NCBI GenBank assembly: GCA_038277395.1
Contig: CM076189.1
Span: 79,783,421 to 79,847,420 of the forward strand
Reading direction: 5' to 3'
Length of the DNA stretch: 64,000 bases
Origin: Dryocosmus kuriphilus
Lineage: Eukaryota; Arthropoda; Insecta; Hymenoptera; Cynipidae
Below the pieces are notes generated by a model, which had not been told where the DNA came from, did no database searches, and was given only the letters and a program-made list of their open reading frames with translations. Shown here piece after piece: positions 21,011-32,417 of this stretch. The position numbers were made by a program, and so were the translations under genes. Within the stretch, counting starts at the first letter, position 1. Every line of letters starts with the position of its first letter.

Positions 21011-22320
21011 CAATCTCCGCTTCGGAACATACAGATATCCATTAACCTATGGTATTAGTACATATAATTGAATAGAAATAATTTGGGTTAAATAACTCAT
21101 TTTTAATTACCTTATGCACTAAATGCACTCTTTGATATAGTAAAAGAGCGATAAAGTGCACCTGCATTTTATTCTCATAAATCTTACAAACAATTACTCT
21201 TATTTTACAATTACTCTTATTTTACGAGTTCCCCTATACCCTCTCATCATTTCTTTCCCCAATCATGCTACACATTATCTCTCTCCCACAATCTCTGGCT
21301 CCAGAATTTTTTTACTCTATCTTTCTCCAATTCCTCATCAGCCACTTTTAAGCCACTATTTCGAAAATTCAAATTCAGAATCAAAACTCATAATCAGCGA
21401 CCCTAAAAATCCTTCAATAGAGCCTTCTGAGGAAATCGGCCTGACGAAACTTTTAGTGATTAACTACCTCAGAAAATGGAACTTGTTAATATACGAAGCC
21501 CTAGAGTTGTAAATATTTGACAGTGTCTGATATCACATATGTGCACGTATGTGCATTTACGTAGATTTTGCATTAGGAACGTGATATGCCGATAAACGAC
21601 CGTTTTTGCACATTTAGGTAAGATCATCTCAAAATCCTTACGTGATAGACAAGCTCATCTATAATGCTTCCAGATTCGGAATCAGCGCGAAAAATTACGT
21701 AAGAAAACTACTTCAAACCTCAGCGGGGAATTTTTTTAGGCCTGTGTAATACATACCCTGAAGTGTAATTGATATTTTAAAAATGGCAAATCGATTAAAT
21801 TACATGCAATATTATTAAATTTTTTTAAAGATACTATATATCGCTGCATTTGACAGAAAAAAGCGATATATAGTACTTGGATTATATCAATTTTTTTTGA
21901 ATAGATGGAAAAGCCTTAAAAATATCCGCATAAGTACATTCGCTATATTTCCATAGCACCCACGGTTATTGTTTTGAGTGTGAAGAATTTTTTTTTAAAT
22001 AAAATAATTCATTTTTATCTAAATTACGAAAATGTTATTTTCCAGTATTGAACTAACTTTATTCGAATGAGATTAAAATGTCATTTGATCTATCTCGAAT
22101 CAGAGAATCTTTCCGACGCTTGCTTCAACTGCGGAGGAGGATGAAGGGGTTAAGGAGCAGGAGGAGGAGGAGGAGGAGGAGAAGGACATTTCATGTAAAC
22201 AAAATGATCAAAATGTTGGATATTATTGGTTCTCTCGCCAACACGCAGGAAGGACTTTGAACTGATTTTGCATATCGGAGCTGAACAATAGGTTCGAAAC
22301 ACCCCAGCCTATCTACTTAC
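21011..22320. other. Intron-like interior of unit A, with inverted acidic segment
   Basis: No continuous gene. At 22,100-22,195 the plus strand carries a copy of the acidic exon-like segment in the opposite orientation to 20,915-21,010, with ACGCTTGCTTCAACTG followed by GGAGGAGGAT and then a GGA triplet run. The stretch near 21,370-21,500 (GAGGAAATCGGCCTGACGAA) is conserved in copies B (27,270) and C (40,240). The rest is AT-rich. Confidence 0.45.
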
Positions 22321-22404
22321 GAAAATGTTCGGGTCCGGCCATTTTTGGTTCACCATTACTGTCCAGTTCAACATTCAGATCGAATCCTCCAGGTCTCTCC
22401 GCAC
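22321..22404 (-). CDS. Internal 84-nt exon of unrecognised repeated gene, copy A
   Basis: Bounded by AATAG at 22,405 and by a strong donor GTAAGTAG starting at 22,320. It is a phase 1-1 exon encoding about 28 residues, including FDLNVELDSNGEPKMAGPEH. The copy C counterpart (40,839-40,922) has the same length, the same splice sites and the same phase, and encodes LDLNIPLDINGEPITAAPEH. Equal length and conserved frame argue for a real exon. Confidence 0.6.
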
Positions 22405-23080
22405 CTATTTTAATAAAGGAGAAGACGTTGCTTATTTTGAGGGGTTGCGACAAAGTTAATGGGTTACAAATCTTTGGGTGCAACGCTAGTTTAAAGCAAC
22501 GTATCAAATTTGCGAATAGTTACTCGTACATTAAACACCATGGTAAATCCAGACTGCCTTGATCCCAGATCCAGAACCAGAATGTCTGGGACATCTCGCG
22601 ATCATTTTGAGTCAAAAAGAAGAAAGCTTTATTTTTCTTTTTGAGAAAAACTCACTTTTTTATTTAAAAAAAATTGAACGTATTTTTAATAAAATTGGTC
22701 AAAAGGGGAAACTTATTGGCTCAAACTATTCATCTTAATATCCAAAAACGTAAACTAAGATGATAATATTTTACAAGAAATGAAACCATTCAATATTTCT
22801 GTAAAATGATGAAAAACGTGGAGAAAGCTTCACTTTTTGAACCTTTTTTTTCCAGTTCATCCTATGTCACAAGTACCTGAGTTATGGCACAAACATAGTG
22901 TTTTAAATAAGCCATTTAAAAAAAATAGAATATTTTGTTTAGAAAACATTGTTCGAATAAAATCAGCTTCTGATGGCAATTACTCCGACACTTTTGGATA
23001 GGCACGACTTTAGATTTTTTTATTTGGCAGCCAAATTGATACACATTAATTCTTGTACAGGTACTTTTGACTTTAAGTCG
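22405..23080. repeat. Conserved non-coding block of repeated unit, copy A
   Basis: No ORF of note. It contains stretches found again after copies B (29,179-29,760) and C (40,923-41,460), such as TTAATGGGTTACAA, GGCAGCCAAATTGATACACA and ATAGAATATTTTG. It could hold the promoter or a first intron of the gene, but no start exon is seen. Confidence 0.55.
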
Positions 23081-25340
23081 CCCTTTTTGGTTGAAATCGG
23101 TCGAGACTTTATAATACCTTAAACGCCATTAAAGTCGCCCAGAAAACCTTAAAGCTTCTTAAATCCCTTAAAACTTTATAGTGACCCAAAAACGCTTAAA
23201 ATATAGTAAATCATTTACAACATTTAAAACATTTAAATCTCTTAAACCCGTTAAATATCCTAAACATTTTAGAACCCCTTATATCTTTAAAATACATTAA
23301 AGTACCTTAAAATCTATAAAGTACATTAAAGCTGCTAAAAATCATCCTAAACACCAAAAATCCCTTTAACCTTTAAAATACAAAGAATATTCAAATCCCT
23401 TCAATCTCTCAAAACACTTAAATCCCATATAATAACTAATATCTTAAAGTCATTCGAATACTTAAGACCGTTAAACAGCTTAAATCACTCAAATTCCCTG
23501 AAAATCTCTTTAAATCAAGTAAATTCCTTAAGATTTCCTTAAAGTCCTCAAAATCCTAAAACCGTCAAATCCACTTAATCCTTTAAATACATTACATCAT
23601 CTAAAATACATTAATATCTTAAAATCCTATAAAATCCCTAAGATTCCCTAAAATCATTTATTTCCTTTAAAATTACTTCAATTCCTTTCCACCCTTAAAA
23701 TTAATTAATCCCTTAAAACTGTATAAACTTTAAAACCTAAAAGTCCCTAAATGACATGAAACTATTGAAAAACTTTAAATATTTTTGACTCTAAAATTTC
23801 CTTAAAATATTGGAAAATGCACCAAGACCCTCAAAACGCCTAGAATAATCCAAATCCTATAAATCCCTTAAAGCTCTTGAAATATCTCATATCCATTAAA
23901 TGGTTAAAATTCTTTGACTCTCATAAATTTTTGAGCCTGTGAATTCTTTCTTAACTTTCGAAGTTGCTGCTTTGAACTCGTAACAATCTCAAATCACTCA
24001 AAATACCTCAAGATGCCTGAAAATCCCGGAAACATTAAAACCCCTAAAAACCATCAAACTCACAAAATCCCTTCAAACTTCAAAACCATTAAATCTATTA
24101 CCCTGCATTAAATCCTTAGAAGTTTTAAAACCCTATAAACACTTAAAACCCTTCAGAATCCCTTAAACGTTTCAAATATTAAAATATCTTGAAAGTTCTA
24201 AGATACGTCAAATGCTCTAAAATATCCTAAAGCTTCTAAGAACACTTCTAAACGTCTCAAATACTGTAAATCCTTAAAACCCTAAAATAAGTCAAATTCC
24301 TTCAACCCCTTAAACCTCTTAAATCCACTAAATGCATTAATCCTTTATAATTCTTTAAAACAATAAACATTCTTTAAAACATCTTAAAATCCATTGAAGT
24401 CTTTAAGTTCCTTAAAATTCCTTAAACCATGAAAACGGCATAAAATTACCTTATCTACGTATATTCTCTAAATCGCTTTCAGTCAATTAATACCTTAATA
24501 CCTACAAACCTTTGAAATCGAAAAAAATCCCTAAACTCCTTAAGATACCTAAACCCTTAGACACTTTAATCATTAAAATCCCTAAAATTCTTCAGACTTA
24601 TTTAAAAGCCTTAAAATCAGTTAATACTCTTACATTCTTTCAAAGCACTTAAAATTCCTTGAAATTGATTAAAACCCTTAAAATACCTTAAATGTCTCGG
24701 AAATCCCACAAGCACGCTTAACATTCTTTAAAACCCTTAAAACCCCTTAAACATCTTCAAAGCCGTTAAACCTCTTACCTCTTTTGAAATTCTCGACACA
24801 CTTCAAATCTCTTAAAACTTTTATAATAAATTAAGATTAATAAAATCAGCTAAAATCGCTTAGTACCTTCAACTGTTATTACTCTTAAAATCCTAAAAGC
24901 CTTTAAATGCCTTAAAACTTTTAAATACCCTCAAAATACTTTAAACCCATAAAATCCCTTCAAGCCCTCGAAAATACTAAAATCCTCTTAATACATTAAA
25001 TCCCTAGAACTCGTATAATCCTTTAAAGTCTCTTAACAAACTTTCAATTCCTTAATACCTTTAACATTCCTTAAAGTCTCTTAAACTCTTTAATTACTTT
25101 AAAATCCCTTAAGCTTTTAAAACCCTAAAGCCATTAAAATCCTGCAAATATCTAGATCCTTTAAAACACTTAAAATACTTACACCCATTAGAAAGTCCTA
25201 AAACCATTTTAAACCCATAAAGTCTCTTCAGTCCATTCGAATCTCTAAAACTTCCTTAAATCCCATAACATTCCTTAAAACTCTTAAATTCTCCTAAAAC
25301 CCTTAAAACCCATCTACTACCCTTAAATACTTTGAAATAT
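23081..25340. repeat. Degenerate CTTAAAATCC-type array, unit A (2.3 kb)
   Basis: Continuous imperfect words (CCTTAAAATC, CTTAAACC, TTAAAACCC) in one orientation, strand-asymmetric: C-rich and G-poor on the plus strand. At 23,937-23,990 a longer motif, GTGAATTCTTTCTTAACTTT, interrupts. It recurs near 25,345, 50,565, 50,885 and 52,318, which gives the array a higher-order structure. Confidence 0.85.
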
Positions 25341-26720
25341 TTAGACTGTGAATTCTGATTTAATTTTTAAAGCTTCTGCTTTGAATTTGTTACAATTTTC
25401 AAGTTTTAGAGTACACAATTTAATGTCCCAAAGCTCTGAAACTTTAATAATATTTTTCTAATTATCTTTTGTGTGACACATGGAAAATCTTGAAAGTTAC
25501 TTTCAGGGATTTACAACTCAAAGTGGAAGCTTCTAGTTAAACATTTTAAAGAACATATAATGTGATATTTGTTATCAATAATAATTATAATAGTATTTTG
25601 CACTTACATTTAAGATTAGCGAAACACATGATTGCGAGAAATATAATACTAGTAAATATCTTCATTTTTTTTTTTTAACCGACACGATGATTAAATGAAG
25701 AAACTGAATCTTTTTAGGAATTACGTGTCTTGATAAATGCCTGCTATGTATACTGTCCTTCATTATATTTATCTGCTAGTGACGCTTTATTTATTCTTTA
25801 AAAAATTAGGGTAAGGGAAGGAAGATTTTTGTTCTCAGATTTCGAAACTTTTCGTATATTTGCTACATTTATTATACACAAACTTCAGGAATTCAGAGTT
25901 ATTAAATATCACAATGCTTTTAAAGTATTGCGTGATAAATTCAGTGAGAGAAAAGTTAAAATTATTTTCCTTATTTTTTAAATTTCTCTGCTATGTAAAA
26001 AAATTCAATTAATAAAAGACAAAAATTTGGTTCAAGCAACTTCTTTTATATTCTCAATTCTTTGAGGTCCAGTTGAATTCCATAAATGAACAGAAAACTT
26101 ACGTTCTTTTATTTTAAATTATTTTTAAAGAATTGTGGAGAAGTTTAGTAATTTAAAAATGTAAAAATCTTACATGCTTTTAAGAAGTTTCTAAGTTTAA
26201 AATCAAAAATGAAAATAATTAATGTGTTCATGTTCTTTTATTTGAATTTATTTATAAGTTTTTAACTTAATAACTTAAATATATTTTGGGAAATAAATAA
26301 TTTATAATATTCTACTAATTTCTAAATTTCTTCTACAAATTTTTTTAAATAAAAAAAAATTGTAAGTTCTTTTTTTGCCGGTTTCATCTAACTAAAATTT
26401 CGTTAATTTCACTAAACAAAAAACTATTTTTAGAAACATCTTCAAAATTATTTTCAAAATTACTAAGAATTTCCAAATAAAAAATTTTTATAAAATTTTC
26501 CATATTTCTATGTTCCCAATATTATAATAAATATAAAATAGTAAACTTTTTGTTTAATATAATTATGTTTTATTTTATTTTACCTAATTTTCCGTTTACC
26601 GGAGTTCCATTTGGCCTGGCTCTAATTTTTCCGAATTAAAATCTTTCATCAATTTTATATTTATAAAGGAAAGAAGTGTATCAAATAATATTTTCAATAC
26701 TAATAAGTAAAGAAGGCGAG
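25341..26720. repeat. D-type AT-rich block, copy 2
   Basis: No gene. It starts with TGTGAATTCTGATTTAATTTTTAAAGC and matches 52,316-54,045 over much of its length, and 1-830 in its second half. The exon-like module here (26,583-26,640) reads LPGVPFGLALIF. Confidence 0.65.
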
Positions 26721-27015
26721 CGTTTTCAATGTCCCCAGTCTCTCAGGTGACGGAAACGCGGCAGGAGGAAACCTGGGACTTTCACGAGGAGCATAAGTAC
26801 AGAAGGACTCGAATTCCAGACAGGAGAGTCTGCGAGAAAAAGTAGAGGAATAATGTTTTATATATAATGAACGCGTGAGCGCTTTAACTTTGCCAACCCT
26901 ATCCCCTAATTTTATGGCATTAATCCTCTCGTCTTCCTCCGCCGCATTTTCTTCATCCTTCTCCTTCCCCTCACCCTCAACATCGTCCTCCTCAGTTGAA
27001 GCAAGCGTAAAAAAG
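26721..27015 (-). pseudogene. Repeated gene, copy B, broken
   Basis: The terminal exon starts after a textbook acceptor (CTACTTTTTCTCGCAG, border at 26,829) with DSPVWNSSPSV, then shifts frame. It loses homology near 26,720, so the conserved block with FEFRRYIF is missing. Upstream, 26,890-27,010 keeps an open acidic segment (EEDDVEGEGKEKDEEN) followed by KLGDRVGKVKAL. The donor seen in copies A and C (AAAGTATG / AAAGGTATG) is lost. Confidence 0.5.
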
Positions 27016-27989
27016 AATCGCTGATTGGAGAAAAATTGATTATCCTATGATATTAATATATTTAATTGAATAGCAATAATTAGGGTTGAAATAACTTATT
27101 ATTTTTTTACCTCTTTCACTTACTGCACACTTTTTATTTAGTAGAAGAGCGATGAAGCGCAGCTGCACCTTATTCTAATAAATCTTACTCTTAATTACTA
27201 TTATCTTACAATTACACTTATTATATAAATTCACCTATCCTCGCACTGCTATTTGCATGTGACCCCCAAAAAGTCCTTCAATAGAGCCATCTGTGGAAAT
27301 CGACCTGATGAAACGTTTGGTGATTAGGTACCTCAGAAAATGGAATTTGTTGTTATGAAAGGTCCTACGTTGTAAATATTTGACCATGTCAGATACCATG
27401 TAAGTGTATTTCCGTGGATTTTTGTATGGGGAACATGATATGCCGAAAAACGGTCATTTTTGTACAATTAGGTTTGAGTGTTTCCAATTCCTTACGTTAT
27501 AGACAAATTCTTCCAAAATGCTTCTAGATTTGGATTCAGCATGGAAAATCACTTGAGAAAACTACTTCAAACCTCACCGGGGAAATTTTTAAAGGCCTAT
27601 GTAACAATTTGATGTACAATAGACACTTTAAAGATAATAAATCCACTAAATTCTATAAAATACTATTGAATTCTTTTAAAGCATGAGATTGCTGCATTTG
27701 TTAGGAAAAAGCGATATATAGTACTTGGATTATATCTCCTCTTCTTAACTAGCCAGAAGAGCCCTGAAGAGATCTGCGTAATTTATTTCACTATATTTGT
27801 ATAGCACATATTGTTTTTGCTGCGACCGCTAAAAATTCTATTAAAAGCGAAACAATTCATTTTTGAAATAAATTATGCAAAAAAACTATTTTCGCCTTTT
27901 GGACTAACTTCCTTCGAGAGCAATGAGAATGCGAAATAATGCGATAAAGTTAATGGGTTACAAGTTTTTGGATGCAACGCTAATGTAAA
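27016..27989. repeat. Intron-like interior of unit B
   Basis: No gene. It is similar to 21,020-22,480 of unit A and 39,830-41,000 of unit C. The 84-nt exon is not found in its expected place (about 27,900-27,950), so that exon is deleted in copy B. Confidence 0.5.
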
Positions 27990-29178
27990 ACAAGGTTATA
28001 CGCGCCTTAAGCGCTATGGTAAGAAGCAATCAACAAAATTAATAAAAGTCTTAAATAAATAGTCTTGCTAATTTGATTGCCTCTTCTATAAATACATTCG
28101 CTTCATCCGATAAGTAATTATATTTAGCCTTTAATGCAAGCCGGCAGAATGGTAGAGTTGAGTGAAGGCGTAAGCCGCTAGAACAGCTATAGTTAAGTAG
28201 ACGCGCGCATTTCCGACCACTCGACTCTGCCCTTCCACCGGCAGTCTCCTGCGTAGCCTGCGAGGGCTGGTGCTTAAAGGGCGGTGCACGAGCGCAAATC
28301 GACAGATCTTCGTGTCAACTTTGAGCTTCTAGGTCACCTAGGAGCCCACTGCGGTGTCGAACTTCTCTGTCGCAGTTTAGCCGCAGCTTCGAGCTTCCCG
28401 GTTGTTAGCCTAATTAGCTAGTGTACAAGGTGTCCAATAAAAGACACTCCTCCCAGAATGGTAGTAAGTTTTTCTTGATAACTTAACGTTGGGTCAGTTA
28501 GGAGGCATAATGGCTACCACGAAAGGGCGTCTTGATTCGTCTCGGCGCTACCCTTGCCTTTTCCTTCACCTGTCCCATAACCGGCAGTCTGGCTCTCGCC
28601 TGGGTTCCGGGGTGTCTCTTTCCCAAAAATCACTTGTGCGTTCCGAATAACACTTAGATCAGGTAGGCGGCATACTGTCTACGACGACAAGGTGTCTCGA
28701 CTCATCTCGGCGCTATTTTTACCCATTCTTTCCCCTGTCCGATAGACGGAATACTGGCTATCACCCGGGCTACTAGGCGTGTCCCTTCCAAAACTCCTAA
28801 TTGACAACCAGCATACTGGCTGTGTCTTTCTTTGCGCATTTCCGGTAGCATAAAATCACTCCACTTCACGTTAAATCGTATTTATAGGCACCCCTTTGTG
28901 ATCCTGCTTCGCCGCCCGCTCAGTTTCCCCGCCCCGCAGATTAGACGGCATACTGGATAACTCTGCCACCAGTATCTCGTTCTCTGATCCGCGACGTCTT
29001 GTTTCGATGACATTCCTTCATCATACCTTCACAGGTGCTTTTAACCTCACTCACTCCCAACTATGGTGCAAACTACCCCAAGATCATACCTTCACCCTTG
29101 AGCAAGGTACCGATACCCTTATATGCAAATAAGGACCTAGATGCATATATATATATATTCCTCAAGTAGGTTCGTATT
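27990..29178. mobile_element. GC-rich insertion of unknown type in unit B
   Basis: Unit B sequence is continuous with units A and C on both sides (GGGTTACAAGTTTTTGGATG before, GATCCAGATTGACTTGAGACC after). This 1.2-kb piece has no counterpart there. It is much richer in GC than its surroundings and has no long ORF. It contains a tandem repeat of about 165 bp and ends in a TA repeat (29,145-29,158). It is probably a non-autonomous element or LTR/leader fragment. No terminal repeats were recognised. Confidence 0.5.
28500..28810. repeat. About 165-bp degenerate tandem repeat, two copies plus part
   Basis: The copies starting near 28,506 and 28,671 share GGCATA.TG.CTAC, TCTCGGCGCTA, CCTGTCC.ATA and CTGGCT.TC.CC.GG. 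A third partial copy starts near 28,810 (GCATACTGGCTG). Confidence 0.65.
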
Positions 29179-29760
29179 AGCAATATATGAAGTTTACGAA
29201 TAACTAGAATAAATACCACGTTGGATCCAGATTGACTTGAGACCAGAACCAGAAAGTCTAGAACATCTCACGATTATTTAGAGTTAAAATGAAGAAAGCT
29301 TTATTGTTCTGTTTGAGAAAAGCTGACTTTTTCTTAAACAATGAATCAACATATTTCTAACAAAACTGGTTAAAAGTGAAATTTTATTTGCTCAAGCTGT
29401 TCAGCATAAATGCCAAAAATGTAACCTAAGATAATAACATTTTACAATAAATGAAACCCTTAAATATTTTTGTAAAATGGTGAAAACCGTAAAAAAAAAT
29501 TAGTTTTTTGAACATTTTCCTTTCCAGTCAATCGCATGTCCCAAATACCGAAGCTGTGGCCCAAAAATAGGGTTTTAGATGAGGTACTTCACAAAAAATA
29601 GAATATTTGGTGCCGAAAACTTTATTCGCATAAAGTCAACTCTTGAGGGCCATAACTCAGAAACTTTTAGAGATATGACCTTCAATTTTTTTGGCAGCCA
29701 ATTTTATACACATTAATTTTTGTGCAGTTACTTTTCAATTGAACACGCCTTCTTTGCTAG
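29179..29760. repeat. Conserved non-coding block of repeated unit, copy B
   Basis: No gene. It matches 22,545-23,080 and 41,045-41,460. Confidence 0.55.
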
Positions 29761-30835
29761 AAGTCGATCGAGACTATATAATCCCTGAAAAACCTTTAAA
29801 ATCACAAACTTAAACTCATAAAATCCCTTAAAGCCTTAAAATAAACCTAAGATACTTAAAATCCCGTAAATAATTTAGAATAATTAAAACCCTTTATGTT
29901 CATTAAACCTGTTATATATCTGTTTAACCCTTTGAAAACCCCTGAAACCTTTAAAATACATTGAAGTACCTTAAACCTTTAAAATACCTTAAAACTCCTA
30001 AAAATGTTTCTAAATACCCAAAATCCCCTAAAACACTCTAAATCATAAAACAATTCGAGTGTCTTTAATCCCTTAAAACTCTTAAATCCCATAAAATAAT
30101 TAACATCTAAAAATCCTTAGAATCCCTAAAGTCCTTTCAATAACCTAAACTCTCAAGTTCCTTCAAAATCTCTTTAAATCATTTGAATTCATTATAATTT
30201 CCTTATTAATATTAAAATTTATAAAATATCTTTAATCCTATAAATCATTAGATCCCTTAAAGTACATAAATCCCTTAAAATCCTTTGAAATACGTAAAAT
30301 TTCCTAAAATCCTTTAAATCTCTTGAAATTACCTAAATATCTTTAAAAATTTCAAATCATATAATCTCTTAAAACTATTAACGCTTTAAAACCTAAAAAT
30401 ACGAAAATGCTTCAAAAGTCCTAAAACATTGTAAACCCTTTAAGCTCTAAAAATCCCTTAAAATTTCGGAAAACCCACCAAAACCCTTAAAGCGTCTAAA
30501 GTTGAAAACCTTTTAATCCCTTGAAATGTTTTAGAAACGCTTAAAATTTCGGCAAATATCTTAAAAGGTTTAAAATCCCTTCATAACTTAAACTCATAAA
30601 AACACATAATTCCTTAAAACTGTATAAACCTTAAAAATGTTAAAATCCCTAAATTCCCCAAAATATTAAGAAGCCTTGAACCCTTTAATCCCTAAAAATC
30701 CCTTAAAATTATGGAAAATCCATCAAAAACGTTAAAAAGCCTAAAATCGTTCAAATCCTTTAAATACCTTAAAACCCTTGAAGCCCATAAAAGCCCACAA
30801 ATCGACGAAAAATTTGCGATGTTGCAGATTTTCTG
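29761..30835. repeat. Degenerate CTTAAAATCC-type array, unit B
   Basis: Same words and orientation as at 23,081-25,340, but about 1.1 kb long. Confidence 0.8.
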
Positions 30836-31228
30836 TACATCACAAAATATTAAATTAAAATATAATAGAATTTGATTCCCTGTTTTAAAGCGTATCCGAC
30901 GTTTGAAGTAAAACTGCACTCCTTTTTTTTCCTAATAGCTATTTATTTTTTTTTAGGTAATAAGAATTTTAGCTTTGTGAATTTCGTTTTGTTTCCTTTT
31001 GCACTTTTTTTTTTATTTCTACTATATTTAATGGATTCTTATACACCTGGAATCTGAGCCTGAGAGTTGTGAGAACTCCGCCAGAATCCCAATACGTCGT
31101 GGACTAGGATCTGTCGTCACTTCCACAGGGCGAAGCTTCTTCTGTCTGGTGAGATTCGTAAACCTCTCTTCCAGTTTCTGCATATTTTTAGCAACGTTGG
31201 TTTTCCCCAAGAGCCTAGGCTTGTTCCG
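30836..31228. other. No gene seen
   Basis: AT-rich to about 31,040, then more balanced composition. A 34-bp sequence (AGGCTTGTTCCGGTGAGGA) at about 31,207-31,240 is repeated imperfectly at 31,273-31,307 (AGGCTGGTTCCAGTGAGGA). I recognise no product. Confidence 0.3.
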
Positions 31229-31594
31229 GTGAGGAAGAAAACCAAGGTAGTGCTACTTATAGTATTGGTTCTCCAAGACCTTAGGCTGGTTCCAGTGAGG
31301 ACGAATCAGGTGATCTCGTTTATGAAAATGCAATTCTGGCTGATTGTGCTTTTATTTTGTATTTTTATATATCTTGTCAGAGCCCAACAACGCTACGTAC
31401 GATTGGGAATCTCTCGCACACTTGGCAGAGCAAAAGTAGCTCCCCCCCCCCCCTCCCTCCGTTACGAAGGACTGTTTGGATCGGCGAAGGAGGAAGGAAT
31501 AGTGACGGAGGGAAGGTACGACAACAGGGTAGATCAATGGGAAGAGGCCATCATCAGCGATCTCCCTCAGGATCGCATAAAGGACGCTAATTAA
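31229..31594 (+). CDS. Weak ORF with signal-peptide-like start
   Basis: 121 codons. From an internal Met at about codon 31 it reads MKMQFWLIVLLFCIFIYL then VRAQQ. This is a hydrophobic stretch with a possible cleavage after Ala, followed by about 65 polar residues. A run of 12 C (31,442-31,453) encodes a Pro-rich piece. No family is recognised and no paralogue is seen in the window. It may be chance. Confidence 0.2.
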   Translation: MRKKTKVVLLIVLVLQDLRLVPVRTNQVISFMKMQFWLIVLLFCIFIYLVRAQQRYVRLGISRTLGRAKVAPPPPSLRYEGLFGSAKEEGIVTEGRYDNRVDQWEEAIISDLPQDRIKDAN

Positions 31595-31610
31595 GTTTCC
31601 ACGCGGAAAA

Positions 31611-31611
<1 letters not shown>

Positions 31612-31643
<32 letters not shown>
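31612..31643 (+). repeat. Poly(C) tract, 32 nt
   Basis: 32 consecutive C. It is one of several long C or G homopolymers in an otherwise AT-rich sequence. Confidence 0.9.
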
Positions 31644-31646
<3 letters not shown>

Positions 31647-32059
31647 TTGTAAATTTTTGGTGGGCGACATTTCCTTGCATGAGTAATGTATCGTGTCGGT
31701 TCGACAGAACTGTTCTTTTGCGTCCGACCCTCATTGTAAGCTGCAAGTTTCCGCAGGCTTCGATAGCTGATAAAATAAGGTAGGGTCTTTTTCCTTATCG
31801 TGATTCAGCCGAGACTTAATAAATTCCGATCATGTTTTATACATTATTATTTTCTCTTATTCCTTGGCTGAATCAGAACCAAAATTAAGCGCGAATTTTT
31901 TATTATTGTGAAGTGCTAACTTGTAACATAGTTCCGGAGTGCCACGATAATGTGTCCATGTGTCTCTAGTTATGCCCATTATCTGACCAATTACTGCCCA
32001 TGTGTACTGCTTAGTATGCATAATATTTACCTGTGACTTTGCTCAGATAATTACCCTAG

Positions 32060-32290
32060 TTTGCTGTTTATATCCCTATAGATTATCCCTTTAAATGAGT
32101 TTACCCTTTTTGTAGAAGCGATCCATATAGTCGAATTTCCCTTTTATATGATTTTACCCTTTTTGTAGAAGTGACCCATATAGTGAAATTACCCCTTGAA
32201 ATGATCCTACCCTTTTGTAAAAAACGGTCCACATAGCTTAATTACCCCTCTTAGATAATTTTGACCTTTGTGAAAACCGTCAAATTTGCT
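32060..32290 (+). repeat. About 60-bp tandem repeat, about 4 degenerate copies
   Basis: Each unit contains TTTTACCCTTTTTGTAGAAG or a close variant, then CCATATAG and a C-rich AATTACCCCT-like part. The array leads straight into the poly(C) tract. Confidence 0.7.
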
Positions 32291-32295
32291 TAAAA

Positions 32296-32296
<1 letters not shown>

Positions 32297-32330
<34 letters not shown>

Positions 32331-32340
32331 AGCCCCCCCG

Positions 32341-32417
<77 letters not shown>
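32297..32417 (+). repeat. Poly(C) tract, about 120 nt
   Basis: Nearly pure C from 32,297 to 32,417, with an AG at 32,331-32,332 and a G at 32,340. The minus-strand poly-Gly ORF across it is an artefact. Confidence 0.95.

Noticed and set aside
22078..22260. 60-codon Arg-rich plus-strand ORF
   Set aside because: The Arg run comes from a GGA triplet repeat read out of frame. The acidic frame of the same segment is the one conserved in other units.
28140..28400. Possible tRNA or SINE head
   Set aside because: I could not lay out A and B boxes or a cloverleaf with convincing spacing.
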